A model generated the notes under the pieces. The model had not been told where the DNA came from. It was given only the letters and a program-made list of their open reading frames with translations, and made no database searches. Shown here in pieces: positions 28,848-37,258 of a stretch of 64,000 nt of DNA. This DNA is from Neoroseomonas lacus. GTDB taxonomy: Bacteria; Pseudomonadota; Alphaproteobacteria; Acetobacterales; Acetobacteraceae. The position numbers and the translations under genes are program-made. Each line of letters begins with the position of its first letter. Position 1 is the first letter of the stretch. The DNA is taken from the NCBI RefSeq assembly GCF_014644535.1, contig NZ_BMKW01000009.1:62001-126000 (forward strand), given 5' to 3'.

Positions 28848-29465
28848 ATGTCGATGATGAAGCTGCATTGGTCCCCGCGCTCCCCCTATGTGCGCAAGGT
28901 GATGATCGCCGCGCATGAACTCGGTATGGCCGACCGCCTCCAGACGGTGCGCACCGTCGTCGCGATGGACAAGCCGGTGCCCGAGCTGATGGTCGAGAAT
29001 CCACTCAGCAAGATCCCGACGCTGGTCACCGAGGACGGCACCATCCTCTACGACAGCGTCGTCATCATGGAGTATTTCGACAGCCTGGTGGGCGGCGGGA
29101 AGCTGATCCCAACCGCGGGCCCCGCGCGCTTCATTGAGCTGCGGCGGCATGCGCTGGCCAACGGCTTCCTCGACGTGCTGATCTACTGGCGGACGGAACG
29201 CGGGCGCGAAACGCCGCTGGCGTCGATGCTGCAGACCTACGAGACGAAGCTGAACGCGATCCTGCCGGCGCTCGAGGCCGAGATCGACGCCATTGCGAAG
29301 ACGCCCGTCGGCATCGCGCAGATCACCCTCGCCGTGGCTGGCGACTACATGGATTTCCGCTTCCCCGACCTTGGCTGGCGTGACCGCGCGCCGCGCTTTT
29401 CCGCCTGGCAGTCGACATTCCGCGAAAGGCCCTCGATGCTCGCAACGCCAGTAGTCGACGGCTGA
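28848..29465 (+). CDS. Glutathione S-transferase family protein
   Basis: 205-residue cytoplasmic protein with an N-terminal thioredoxin-like GST domain (LHWSPRSPYVRKVMIAAHELG; NPLSKIPTLV with the cis-Pro; DSVVIMEYFD) and a helical C-terminal domain. The SPRSPYVRK motif places a Ser at the position that activates glutathione. It opens a tight run with a CoA-transferase and a CMD-like gene (2-bp and 1-bp gaps), so a role in organic-acid or thioester metabolism is possible. The likely start is MSMMKL; Met3 or Met4 are alternatives. Confidence 0.85.
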   Translation: MSMMKLHWSPRSPYVRKVMIAAHELGMADRLQTVRTVVAMDKPVPELMVENPLSKIPTLVTEDGTILYDSVVIMEYFDSLVGGGKLIPTAGPARFIELRRHALANGFLDVLIYWRTERGRETPLASMLQTYETKLNAILPALEAEIDAIAKTPVGIAQITLAVAGDYMDFRFPDLGWRDRAPRFSAWQSTFRERPSMLATPVVDG

Positions 29466-29467
29466 CC

Positions 29468-30673
29468 ATGGCGGGACCCCTGTCGCATCTGCGCGTCCTT
29501 GATCTCGGCCGCATCATGGCCGCGCCCTGGGCAACGCAGATCCTCGGCGACCTTGGCGCCGAGGTGATCAAGATCGAACGCCCCGGCGTCGGCGACGACA
29601 CACGCGGCTGGGGCCCGCCCTTCCTCAAGGATCGGGACGGCAATCCGACCAAGGATGCCGGCTACTTCCTCTCGGTGAACCGCGGCAAGCGTTCGGTCAC
29701 ACTCGACATCACCAAGCCGGCCGGCCAGGCGATCGCGAAACGCCTCGCGCAGGATTGCGACATCGTCATCGAGAACTTCAAGGTCGGCGCGCTGGCGCGC
29801 TACGGCCTCGATGCTGCCTCGCTGCGGGCGCTCAAACCCTCGCTGATCTATTGCTCCGTCACCGGTTTCGGTCAGGATGGCCCGCGTGCCGAACAGGCAG
29901 CCTACGACTTCATGATTCAGGCCATGTGCGGTTTGATGAGCATCACCGGCGAGGCCGAAGGCGCACCACAGAAGGTCGGCGTGCCTATCGTCGACCTGAT
30001 GACCGGGATGTATGCCGCCGTCGCCGTGCTCGCCGCCGTCGCGCGCCGCGCCGAGACCGGGCATGGCGAAACGATCGACCTGGCCATGCTCGATGTCGGC
30101 ACCGGCATCCTGGCGAACCAGGCAATGAACTACCTGGTGGGTGGTCGCGTGCCGCATCGCGCCGGCAATCGCCATCCGAACATCCAGCCGCAGGACGTGT
30201 TTCCCGCGAGCGACGGCGAGATCGTTCTCGCCGTCGGCAATGACGGGCAATTCGCCAAGCTCTGCGTGGCGATCGACCGTCCCGACTGGGCGACCGATCC
30301 GCGCTTCATCCGCAACGCCGACCGCGTCCGCCACAACGCCGCGCTGACGCCGTTGCTCGCCGCGCGCTTCCGCGATTTCACGCGGGCGGAACTCACATCC
30401 CGCCTTGATGCCGCCGGCGTCCCCTGCGGCCCCATCAACACCGTGCCGGACGTCTTCGCCGACCGCCAGGTCATCCATCGCGGTGTGCTCAGCCGCCGTC
30501 GTCATCCTGCCGGCGAGGTGCCGATGATCGGCAACCCCATCCGCATGGCCGAGGCGGAGATGCGCAATGACGGCGTGCCGCCGCTGCTCGGCCAGGACAC
30601 GGAGGCGGTGCTGGATTCAATCGGCATCGGCGTGGCGGAACGTGCGAGCCTCGCGGCCGAAGGGATCATCTGA
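29468..30673 (+). CDS. Class III CoA-transferase (CaiB/BaiF family)
   Basis: 401-residue family III CoA-transferase, moving CoA from one acyl-CoA to a free carboxylate. It shows VLDLGRIMAAPWATQILGDLGAEVIKIE, FLSVNRGKRSVTLD, VIENFKVGALARYGLD, the catalytic-Asp neighbourhood AAYDFMIQAMCGLMS and the C-terminal GVPCGPINTV. The GST gene ends 2 bp before its ATG and the CMD-like gene starts 1 bp after its stop, so this is one operon. The likely substrate is a small dicarboxylate or hydroxy-acid, given the neighbouring dehydratase and Bug receptors. Confidence 0.92.
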   Translation: MAGPLSHLRVLDLGRIMAAPWATQILGDLGAEVIKIERPGVGDDTRGWGPPFLKDRDGNPTKDAGYFLSVNRGKRSVTLDITKPAGQAIAKRLAQDCDIVIENFKVGALARYGLDAASLRALKPSLIYCSVTGFGQDGPRAEQAAYDFMIQAMCGLMSITGEAEGAPQKVGVPIVDLMTGMYAAVAVLAAVARRAETGHGETIDLAMLDVGTGILANQAMNYLVGGRVPHRAGNRHPNIQPQDVFPASDGEIVLAVGNDGQFAKLCVAIDRPDWATDPRFIRNADRVRHNAALTPLLAARFRDFTRAELTSRLDAAGVPCGPINTVPDVFADRQVIHRGVLSRRRHPAGEVPMIGNPIRMAEAEMRNDGVPPLLGQDTEAVLDSIGIGVAERASLAAEGII

Positions 30674-30674
30674 C

Positions 30675-31268
30675 ATGCCTCGCATCCCATTGCCCGCGAC
30701 GCGAGAGGACCTCGGGGACGACGCCCAGCGCGCCGTCTGGGACACGGTCGTCTCCGGCCCGCGCGGCCGCGTCATCGGCCCGCTGCGCGCGGCGATCCAT
30801 GCGCCGGTGCTCGCCCAGGCATGGTCCTCGCTGGGGGAGTCGCTGCGCTTCGGCACGTCGCTGGGCAAGCGCCTGTCGGAACTCGCCATCATCGTCACCG
30901 GGCGGCGCTGGTCGGCGCAGGTCGAGTGGTTCGTCCACGCCCAGGCCGCCGCCGATGCCGGGCTGGAAGCCATCGTCATCGACGCCATCCGCGATGGCCG
31001 GGCGCCGCCCTTCACCCAGCCCGACGATGCGCTGATCTACGATTATGCTCGCCTGCTGCTGCGCGACGGCAATGTTCCCGCCGCGCTGCATGCGCGCGTG
31101 ACGCAGCGCTTCGGCGTGAAGGGCGTTGTCGAGCTGACCGCCCTGGTCGGCTATTACTCGATGGTCGCCATGACCCTGAATGCGCACGAGGTTCCGCTGC
31201 CGGATGGCGCCGTCGCTCCGCTCGCCGCGCCGACGGAAGGCTTGTTCGACCAGCCGCCGCCCGGCTAG
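30675..31268 (+). CDS. Carboxymuconolactone decarboxylase family protein
   Basis: 197-residue all-helical protein with a CMD/AhpD-like domain: LSELAIIVTGRRWSAQVEWFVHAQAAADAGL carries the conserved Glu and His of the decarboxylase-type (not CxxC peroxidase-type) members. No CxxC is present, so AhpD-like disulfide reduction is unlikely. ATG 30675 directly follows the CoA-transferase stop. The family includes 4-carboxymuconolactone decarboxylase and many unassigned relatives; the precise reaction is unknown. Confidence 0.8.
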   Translation: MPRIPLPATREDLGDDAQRAVWDTVVSGPRGRVIGPLRAAIHAPVLAQAWSSLGESLRFGTSLGKRLSELAIIVTGRRWSAQVEWFVHAQAAADAGLEAIVIDAIRDGRAPPFTQPDDALIYDYARLLLRDGNVPAALHARVTQRFGVKGVVELTALVGYYSMVAMTLNAHEVPLPDGAVAPLAAPTEGLFDQPPPG

Positions 31269-31303
31269 CGGCACCACAAACAATGAATGGGAGGAAACCA
31301 ACA

Positions 31304-32272
31304 ATGATCACCAGAAGGACCGCACTCTCAGCCCTGGCGCTGCCCGCGCTGGCAGGCCGCGCCCATGCCCAGACCTTCCCCGACCAGCCGGTGCGTCTGG
31401 TCGTGCCCTTCGCCGCCGGCGGTCCGGCGGACCTGATCGCGCGTACCATCGGCCGCGTGATGGGCGAGAAGCTGGGCAAGCCCGTGGTCGTCGAGGCCCG
31501 CGCCGGCGCCAGCGGCCTGATCGGCATCGACTTCGTCGCGAAGTCACGTCCCGACGGCCAGACGCTGGTCCTCGCGAGCAGCGGCGGCATGGTCATCCTG
31601 CCGCATCTCCAGCCAAACATGCCCTATGATCCGCGCACCGACCTCTCGCCTGTCACGCAGGTGCTGGCAGTGCCGCAGATCGTCTCGATCGCGCCGGGAC
31701 TCGGGCCCAAGAACCTCGCCGAGCTGGTCGCGATGTGCAAGGCACGGCCGGGTGAACTCACTTACGGCTCCGCCGGAATCGGTTCGTCCCTTCACCTGGC
31801 AGGGGAGTTGTTCAAGCTGCGCGCCGGTATCGACATCGTGCACGTGCCGTTCCGCGGCGCTGCGCCGGCCGTGACGGAACTGCTGGCCGGGCGTATCCAG
31901 ATCCTCGCCGCGGATGTGCCCGCGCTGCTGTCGCATGTGCGTGCCGGCTCACTGCCGGCGCTCGCCATCACTTCGGAGGAGCGCCTCGACATCCTTCCCG
32001 ATGTGCCGACGGCGGTGGAGGCCGGCGTCCCCGGCTTCGTCAGCGAGACCTGGTACGGCGTGCTCGGCCCGGCCGGCATCCCGGCCGACCGCATCGCGAT
32101 CCTGCGCGAGGCGACGCATGCCGCGCTTCAGGATGAACAGACCCGCAGCGTGCTGCGTGCCCAGGGTGGTCGCATCGTCGACAGCAGCCCGGAGCAGTTC
32201 GCGTCCTTCATCCGCACCACCTACGACAGCTGGGGCGACGTCGTGCGCGCTACCGGCATGCGCCTGGAGTAG
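31304..32272 (+). CDS. Bug-family tripartite tricarboxylate transporter receptor (1 of 3 in tandem)
   Basis: 322-residue periplasmic binding protein. A twin-arginine-like N-terminus (TRRTALSAL) and AHAQ cleavage site near residue 26 precede the mature domain. Bug hallmarks are PVRLVVPFAAGGPAD, the PDGQTLVLASSG segment, YGSAGIGSSLHLAGELFK and the carboxylate-binding loop HVPFRGAAPAVTELLAG. A strong GGGAGGAAACC lies before the ATG. Such proteins capture small carboxylates or amides for TctAB-type permeases, none of which is encoded here. Confidence 0.93.
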   Translation: MITRRTALSALALPALAGRAHAQTFPDQPVRLVVPFAAGGPADLIARTIGRVMGEKLGKPVVVEARAGASGLIGIDFVAKSRPDGQTLVLASSGGMVILPHLQPNMPYDPRTDLSPVTQVLAVPQIVSIAPGLGPKNLAELVAMCKARPGELTYGSAGIGSSLHLAGELFKLRAGIDIVHVPFRGAAPAVTELLAGRIQILAADVPALLSHVRAGSLPALAITSEERLDILPDVPTAVEAGVPGFVSETWYGVLGPAGIPADRIAILREATHAALQDEQTRSVLRAQGGRIVDSSPEQFASFIRTTYDSWGDVVRATGMRLE

Positions 32273-32277
32273 CATCG

Positions 32278-33240
32278 TTGAACAGAAGAAACCTCCTTGC
32301 CGCCGCGGGATTGCTCGCGGCGGGACCGGCGGTCGCCGAGACGTGGCGGCCGACGCGACCGATGCGCATCATCGTGCCCTTCGCGCCGGGCGGCACAGCG
32401 GACACCATCGCGCGGCTGATCGCCGACCCGACGGCGGCGATCCTCGGCCAGCCCGTGCTAATCGAGAACCGCCCCGGCGGCAACGGCACCGTTGCTGCCA
32501 TCTCGGTGGCGCGCGGGCCGGCGGATGGGCTGACGCTGCTGTATTGCTCGCCCTCCATCCAGATTCTCAACCCGCTGATGATGCGCAGCATTCCCTACGA
32601 CGCGATGGCCGATTTTACGCCGGTCATCGCGCTGATGCGCGCACCGAAAATCCTCGTGGTGCGGCCGGACTTCCCGGCGCGCGACGTGGCGGCGCTGATC
32701 GCGCTCGCCCGCACGCGACCCGGCGGCATCTCCTTCGCCAGCGCGGGCGTCGGCTCCTCGGGGCATCTCGCCGGTGCACTGTTCGGGCAGATGGCCGGCG
32801 TTGAGCTGCTGCACGTGCCCTATCGCGGCACCGCGCCGGGCGTGCAGGACCTGATGGCGGGGCGGGTGGACATGGTGCTCGACACCGCCGCGGCGCTGCT
32901 GCCGCTGGTGCAGGACGGGCGGCTGCGCGCGCTCGCCGTCAGCACGCAGGAACCCTCGCCGCTCGCACCCGGCCTGCCGCCAATCGCGCTGACGCTGCCG
33001 GGCTTCGACGACGCCTCATTCAACTACCTGGTCGCGGCGGCACGGACCCCGCCCGAAGCGATCGCCGCCATCAATGCCGCGATCGGCCGCGTGCTCGCCG
33101 AACCCACCCTGCGCGCCCGGTTCGAGGCCCTGGGTGCCGAACCGCTGGGCGGCACGCCGGAACAACTCGCCGCCATGGTGCAGTCGGAGATCGCGCGCTG
33201 GCGTGGTGTCATCACAGCACAGGGAATTACGCTCGAATGA
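32278..33240 (+). CDS. Bug-family tripartite tricarboxylate transporter receptor (2 of 3)
   Basis: 320-residue periplasmic carboxylate receptor starting at TTG 32278 (GGAG about 8 nt upstream). The signal sequence begins NRRNLLAAAGLL and ends PAVAE near residue 20. The Bug motifs MRIIVPFAPGGTADTIARL, FASAGVGSSGHLAGALFG and HVPYRGTAPGVQDLMAG are intact. It lies 5 bp after the first receptor and overlaps the third by ATGA. The binding loop differs from its neighbours, suggesting a different ligand rather than redundancy. Confidence 0.92.
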   Translation: MNRRNLLAAAGLLAAGPAVAETWRPTRPMRIIVPFAPGGTADTIARLIADPTAAILGQPVLIENRPGGNGTVAAISVARGPADGLTLLYCSPSIQILNPLMMRSIPYDAMADFTPVIALMRAPKILVVRPDFPARDVAALIALARTRPGGISFASAGVGSSGHLAGALFGQMAGVELLHVPYRGTAPGVQDLMAGRVDMVLDTAAALLPLVQDGRLRALAVSTQEPSPLAPGLPPIALTLPGFDDASFNYLVAAARTPPEAIAAINAAIGRVLAEPTLRARFEALGAEPLGGTPEQLAAMVQSEIARWRGVITAQGITLE

Positions 33241-34199
33241 AGACCACCCGTCGCGCCCTGCTGGCGGCGCCCGCGGTGCTGGCCAGCCCGGCGCGCGCGC
33301 AATCCTTCCCCAACCGTCCACTGCGCCTGGTGGTGCCGTTCGCCGCCGGCGGCTCGGCCGACGCTTCCGCGCGCATGCTGGCCGAACCGATGGGCGCCGC
33401 GCTGGGCCAGCCGGTGGTGGTGGACAACCGTCCCGGCGGCGGGGCGACAATCGGCGCGCAGGCGGTGGCGCGGGCAACGCCGGATGGCCACACGCTGCTC
33501 TACGGCACCCCTGGGCCGCAGATCATCAACCCGCATCTGATGCGCAGCCTGCCTTATGACCCGGTGGCGGATTTCGCACCGGTCTCTGGCTTCAAGCGCG
33601 CGCCGAACCTGCTGGCGATCCATCCCTCGTTGCCGGCGCAGGATGTCGCCGGGCTGATCGCGCTCGCCAAGGCGCAGCCGGGACGGTTGACCTTCGCGTC
33701 CTCGGGCATCGGCTCCTCCTCGCATCTGGCGGGGGAATTGCTGAAGTTCATGGCGCAGATCGACATCACCCATGTGCCCTATCGCGGCACCGGGCCGGCG
33801 ACGACGGACCTGATCGCCGGCACGGTCAGCATGGCGCTCGACACCATGTCGATCCTGCTGCCGGCGGCGCGGGCGGGGTCTCTGCGCGCGCTCGCCGTCA
33901 CCACGCCGCAGCGTTCGGAGCAGGCCCCGGACCTGCCCGCCATCGCCGAGACACTGCCCGGCTTCGATGCCGCGCCCTTCAACTACATCGCGGCACCGGG
34001 CGGCACGCCGGCACCAGTCATCGCGCGGCTGAACAGCGTCATCGTCACGATCCTCAACGACCCGGCCTATCGCGCGCGCATGGTCGCGCTGGGGGAAGAA
34101 CCGACGCCCTCGACGCCCGAGGAACTCGCCGCCACCATCGCCGCCGAATCCGCGCGCTGGAAGCAGGTCATCAACAGCGCCGGAATCCACCTCGAATGA
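33237..34199 (+). CDS. Bug-family tripartite tricarboxylate transporter receptor (3 of 3)
   Basis: 320-residue periplasmic receptor with a TTRRALLAAPAV signal region and cleavage near ARAQ (residue 21). LRLVVPFAAGGSADASARM, FASSGIGSSSHLAGELLKF and HVPYRGTGPATTDLIAG are the diagnostic segments. Its ATG overlaps the previous stop and its stop overlaps the next ATG (a 2-hydroxyacid dehydrogenase), so receptor and dehydrogenase are translationally coupled, hinting that the ligand is a hydroxy- or keto-acid. Confidence 0.92.
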   Translation: MKTTRRALLAAPAVLASPARAQSFPNRPLRLVVPFAAGGSADASARMLAEPMGAALGQPVVVDNRPGGGATIGAQAVARATPDGHTLLYGTPGPQIINPHLMRSLPYDPVADFAPVSGFKRAPNLLAIHPSLPAQDVAGLIALAKAQPGRLTFASSGIGSSSHLAGELLKFMAQIDITHVPYRGTGPATTDLIAGTVSMALDTMSILLPAARAGSLRALAVTTPQRSEQAPDLPAIAETLPGFDAAPFNYIAAPGGTPAPVIARLNSVIVTILNDPAYRARMVALGEEPTPSTPEELAATIAAESARWKQVINSAGIHLE

Positions 34200-35122
34200 C
34201 CGAAACAGTCCTTCTGCTCTCCGCCATCCCGGCCGATCTGCGCGCGGCGCTGGCGGCGCGGTACACGCTGGTCGAGGACAAGCCCGCCGAGGCGCCGCGC
34301 CCGGGCATCCGCATCGCCGTGACCATGGCGTTGGCCGGCGCCACCGAAGCGCAATTCGCCCGCCTGCCCGATCTGCGCCTGCTGTCGAGCCAGGGCGCGG
34401 GGCTCGAACGCATCGACCTCGCCGCGGCGGCGCGGCGCGGCATCGCCGTCGCCTACACCCCGGACGTGATGACCGAGGATGTGGCGGATGCCGCCATCGG
34501 CCTGATGTACGCCGCCGCGCGCCGCGTGGCGGAGGCCGACCGCTTCGTTCGTGCCGGGCGATGGGCGCAGGAACGCATGGGCCTGGGCATCAGCCTGCAT
34601 CGCAAGGCGGCCGGCATCGTCGGCCTGGGGCGCATCGGTCAGGCAATCGCGCGCCGCTGCGCCGGTCTCGGCATGGATGTCGCCTGGACCGGACCGCGAC
34701 CGAAGCCGGACCAGCCCTGGCCCTTCCTCGCCGATATCCGCGCCCTGGCGGAGCGCTCGGACGTCCTGATCCTCGCCACACCGGGCGGGGGTGGGACGGA
34801 CCGCCTCGTCGATGCCGGCGTGCTGGCGGCGCTCGGGCCGCGCGGCGTGCTGGTGAACATCGCGCGCGGTTCGGTGGTGGATGAGGAAGCGCTGATCGTC
34901 GCCTTGCAGGATGGCACCATCGCCGCGGCCGGGCTCGATGTCTTCGCGCGCGAACCGGCGCTCGATGCGCGCTTCCTCGCGCTCGACAACGTCGTGCTGG
35001 CGCCGCATTCGGCCTCGCTGACGATCGAGACGCGCGCCGCGCTGGTCGCACGCATCCTTGCGGATATGGACGCCTTCCGCGACGGGCGAGCTTTCCTGGA
35101 CGCCGCCTCCGGCGCCGTGTAG
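34196..35122 (+). CDS. D-isomer-specific 2-hydroxyacid dehydrogenase
   Basis: 308-residue NAD(P)-dependent dehydrogenase of the glyoxylate/hydroxypyruvate reductase type. The Rossmann motif GIVGLGRIGQAIARR, the catalytic Arg in VLVNIARGSVVDEEAL, Glu in GLDVFAREPALD and His in VLAPHSASLT are all present, so the enzyme should be active. It is coupled to the third Bug receptor by a 4-bp overlap and followed 9 bp later by a GntR regulator. A role in reducing a keto-acid made by the cluster, or oxidising an imported hydroxy-acid, is inferred. Confidence 0.92.
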   Translation: MTETVLLLSAIPADLRAALAARYTLVEDKPAEAPRPGIRIAVTMALAGATEAQFARLPDLRLLSSQGAGLERIDLAAAARRGIAVAYTPDVMTEDVADAAIGLMYAAARRVAEADRFVRAGRWAQERMGLGISLHRKAAGIVGLGRIGQAIARRCAGLGMDVAWTGPRPKPDQPWPFLADIRALAERSDVLILATPGGGGTDRLVDAGVLAALGPRGVLVNIARGSVVDEEALIVALQDGTIAAAGLDVFAREPALDARFLALDNVVLAPHSASLTIETRAALVARILADMDAFRDGRAFLDAASGAV

Positions 35123-35131
35123 CGAGCGCGC

Positions 35132-35902
35132 ATGCCCCCTGCCGCCCCTCCCGCCGCCTCTGGGCCGCGCACCGCCATCGACCTGAACCGCAGTGCTGTC
35201 GCGCGCTACATCCAGCTCGCGACGCTCTTTCGCCGCAGAATCGAACAGGGCGCCTGGCGGCTCGACCAACGCATCCCGACCGTCGATGAACTGGCCGCCG
35301 AATGCGGCGTCGCGCGGGCGACGATCCGCCAGGCGCTGGACCTGTTGCAGCAGGACGGGTTGATCGAGCGCTTCCGTGCGAAGGGCACATTCGTGCGCGG
35401 TGCGCCCACCGAGAACCGCCTGTGGTGCGATGTCGAAACCGACTGGTCCGGCCTGCTGCGCTCCCGCGAGGGCGCCGAGATCGAGATCCTCGACGACCGC
35501 TCGGGCCTTTCCCCGGCCGCGTTGCCGACGGTCGAGATCGGTCGTCCGGCGCCGCTGTATCGCCACATCCGCCGCCGTCATTGGCGCGACGGGCAGCCCT
35601 TCCTGCTCGCCGATGTCTATCTCAACGAACGCCTCTCATTGAAGGTGACGGAAGAGGCGCTGCGCAGCCGCACGGCATTGAAGCTGGTCGCCGGCATCCC
35701 CGGCGTGCGCATTGCCGATGCGCGTCAGACGTTGACGATCGGTACCGCCGATGTGGAAACCGCCGCCGCCCTGCACCTTCCGCTGAACGCCCCGGTCGCG
35801 CTGGTGCGCCGCGCGGCGGTGGACCCGCGCGGCGTGCTGCTGATGGTGGCGGACGGGATCTATCGCGGCGACGTGGTGCGGATCGACATCAAGCTGCGGT
35901 GA
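35132..35902 (+). CDS. GntR family transcriptional regulator with UTRA domain
   Basis: 256-residue regulator of the HutC subfamily. The N-terminal winged helix (RIPTVDELAAECGVARATIRQALDLL and DGLIERFRAKGTFVRG, about residues 45-90) is followed by an effector-binding UTRA domain (IRRRHWRDGQPFLLADVYLN; VALVRRAAVDPRGVLLMVADGIY). It closes the operon of CoA-transferase, CMD, receptors and dehydrogenase and probably controls it in response to the imported acid. A candidate target is the divergent spacer at 28738-28847. Confidence 0.92.
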   Translation: MPPAAPPAASGPRTAIDLNRSAVARYIQLATLFRRRIEQGAWRLDQRIPTVDELAAECGVARATIRQALDLLQQDGLIERFRAKGTFVRGAPTENRLWCDVETDWSGLLRSREGAEIEILDDRSGLSPAALPTVEIGRPAPLYRHIRRRHWRDGQPFLLADVYLNERLSLKVTEEALRSRTALKLVAGIPGVRIADARQTLTIGTADVETAAALHLPLNAPVALVRRAAVDPRGVLLMVADGIYRGDVVRIDIKLR

Positions 35903-35914
35903 CGGGCGCGGGCT

Positions 35915-36715
35915 TCAACTTTCTGCAGTCGTCCACAGCTCTCGCGCATAGGCCACCAGCGCCGCCACCACGGCCTCGGGCTGTTCGGGCAGCAGCGCAT
36001 GTCCCGCGCCTTCCACCACCACGCGCTGCGCCATCGGTCCCAGCGTGGCCTTTAACGCTGCCTCGTCCGGTGGTGCGGCAATCGCGTCCTGCGCCGCGGC
36101 CAAATAGAGCAGCGGCTTGTGGTCGGCGACGCGCAGCCACGACTTGTCCGTGGTCGCTTCACGCGCGCGGCGTTGGGCGCGCGCCACCTCGGTGTGCCAG
36201 CCCGCCAGCCAGACACGCGCATCGCTGCCAGGCGCGAAGTAACCACGCTGCAGATGCGCCAGGCGCACATCGTCGGGCAGTGACGTGTCGAAGCTGCCGG
36301 CGATCGCCGCGCTGATCGCCGGATCGACGGTGGTACCCGTCACCGCGGCGAGCATCGCGACGCCCCGCACCAGGTCGGGCCGCAGATGCGCGATGATGCG
36401 CGCCACCCAATTGCCGGCGGCGTGGCCGGCGACGAGGGCGGTACGCACGCCATCCGCCTCCATCGCCGCAATCACGTCGCGCGCCATGTCGAACAGCGTC
36501 GCGCCTTCGCGCAGCGGGGCGGAGCGTCCGATGCCCCGCGGCTCCGGCCGGATCAGGCGCAGCCCGGCGGCGACCAGCATCGGCGCGATGCCATCGAAAT
36601 CCTCCTGCCCGCGACCGAGCGAGGGCACCAGCACCAGCGGATGCCCCTCGCCTTCAAGGAAGACTTCGAGTGGACCGTCCGGCAGGTCGAGCATGCGCGT
36701 CGTTGCAGTTGTCAT
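35915..36715 (-). CDS. Alpha/beta hydrolase-fold protein lacking the Ser nucleophile
   Basis: 266-residue alpha/beta-hydrolase-fold protein, convergent with the GntR gene. LVLVPSLGRGQEDFD and the RPEPRGIGRSA segment fit the fold, AAAQDAIAAP and EGAGHALLPEQPE provide the acid and His of a triad, but the nucleophile elbow reads Gly97-His-Ala99-Ala-Gly instead of GxSxG. With Ala99 the usual ester or amide hydrolysis is not expected. It may be a non-hydrolytic member or bind a ligand; I recall GHAxGN elbows in some related proteins but could not check. The start at 36715 begins MTTATTRML. Confidence 0.8.
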   Translation of the reverse strand: MTTATTRMLDLPDGPLEVFLEGEGHPLVLVPSLGRGQEDFDGIAPMLVAAGLRLIRPEPRGIGRSAPLREGATLFDMARDVIAAMEADGVRTALVAGHAAGNWVARIIAHLRPDLVRGVAMLAAVTGTTVDPAISAAIAGSFDTSLPDDVRLAHLQRGYFAPGSDARVWLAGWHTEVARAQRRAREATTDKSWLRVADHKPLLYLAAAQDAIAAPPDEAALKATLGPMAQRVVVEGAGHALLPEQPEAVVAALVAYARELWTTAES

Positions 36716-36800
36716 CGGCGTTCCTCCATGAGCCGCAGTGAACACGCCTCGACACGGACGCGCCATGCCCCCCAGGGGCGAAGCCTGAACGCCTGCCCCG

Positions 36801-36926
36801 CGCGGCACCCGGTATCGGTTTCCAAAGGCTTCGGGCTGAGGGCCTCCCATTGGTGTTGCTTCGCAACGTCAGTGGGTTCCCATGGTGGGGTGAGTTCGAG
36901 GGGGGCAAAGCCCCTCTCGTTCCGCG
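36801..36926. repeat. Family-1 intergenic element, copy F (arms inverted, rearranged)
   Basis: Short copy between divergent genes. The reversed flank GGTATCGGTTTCCAAAGGC (from 36811) is followed by an extra hairpin (GTTGC/GCAAC, 36855-36867, loop TTC) that interrupts the usual CCAAAGG stem, then CATGGTGGGGTG, the GAGGGGG..CCCCTC hairpin (about 36898-36918) and the CGTTCC end seen reversed in copies D and G. The H3/H4 half of the element is missing. Confidence 0.7.
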
Positions 36927-37258
36927 GCTCAGTTCCCGGCGCGTCGCGAGGCCACGCCCCTCCTCGATCAGATCCTGCGTGGTGTCCGGATCGCGCTGCC
37001 GTCGAAGAACTGCTTCCGGTCTGTCTCCGCGCGGTCACAGCCTGTCCAGGCCCGCTCACGAAGTCTTGCGCCAGTGCGCAAGCGGGCCAAGCATGTCGCC
37101 ATGCACGGACCGATCAGCCGCGAGGCACCTTGCCCGAGACGCCCATCCATCACCCGGCATGCGGTGTGCATTCCCGATGCCGGTCCGCTCCCCTTTCTCT
37201 GGCGCCGTTGCCCTCGGCAACACTGCCATCAACCAGCCGAAAAACCGGAGGCAATGAC
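36927..37258. other. Intergenic upstream of the fourth Bug receptor gene
   Basis: About 330 bp without a supported gene. A GTTGCCCTCGGCAAC hairpin lies near 37208-37222, and AAAAACCGGAGGCAATGAC provides the ribosome site for the gene at 37259. Small open frames here lack coding character. Confidence 0.4.
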
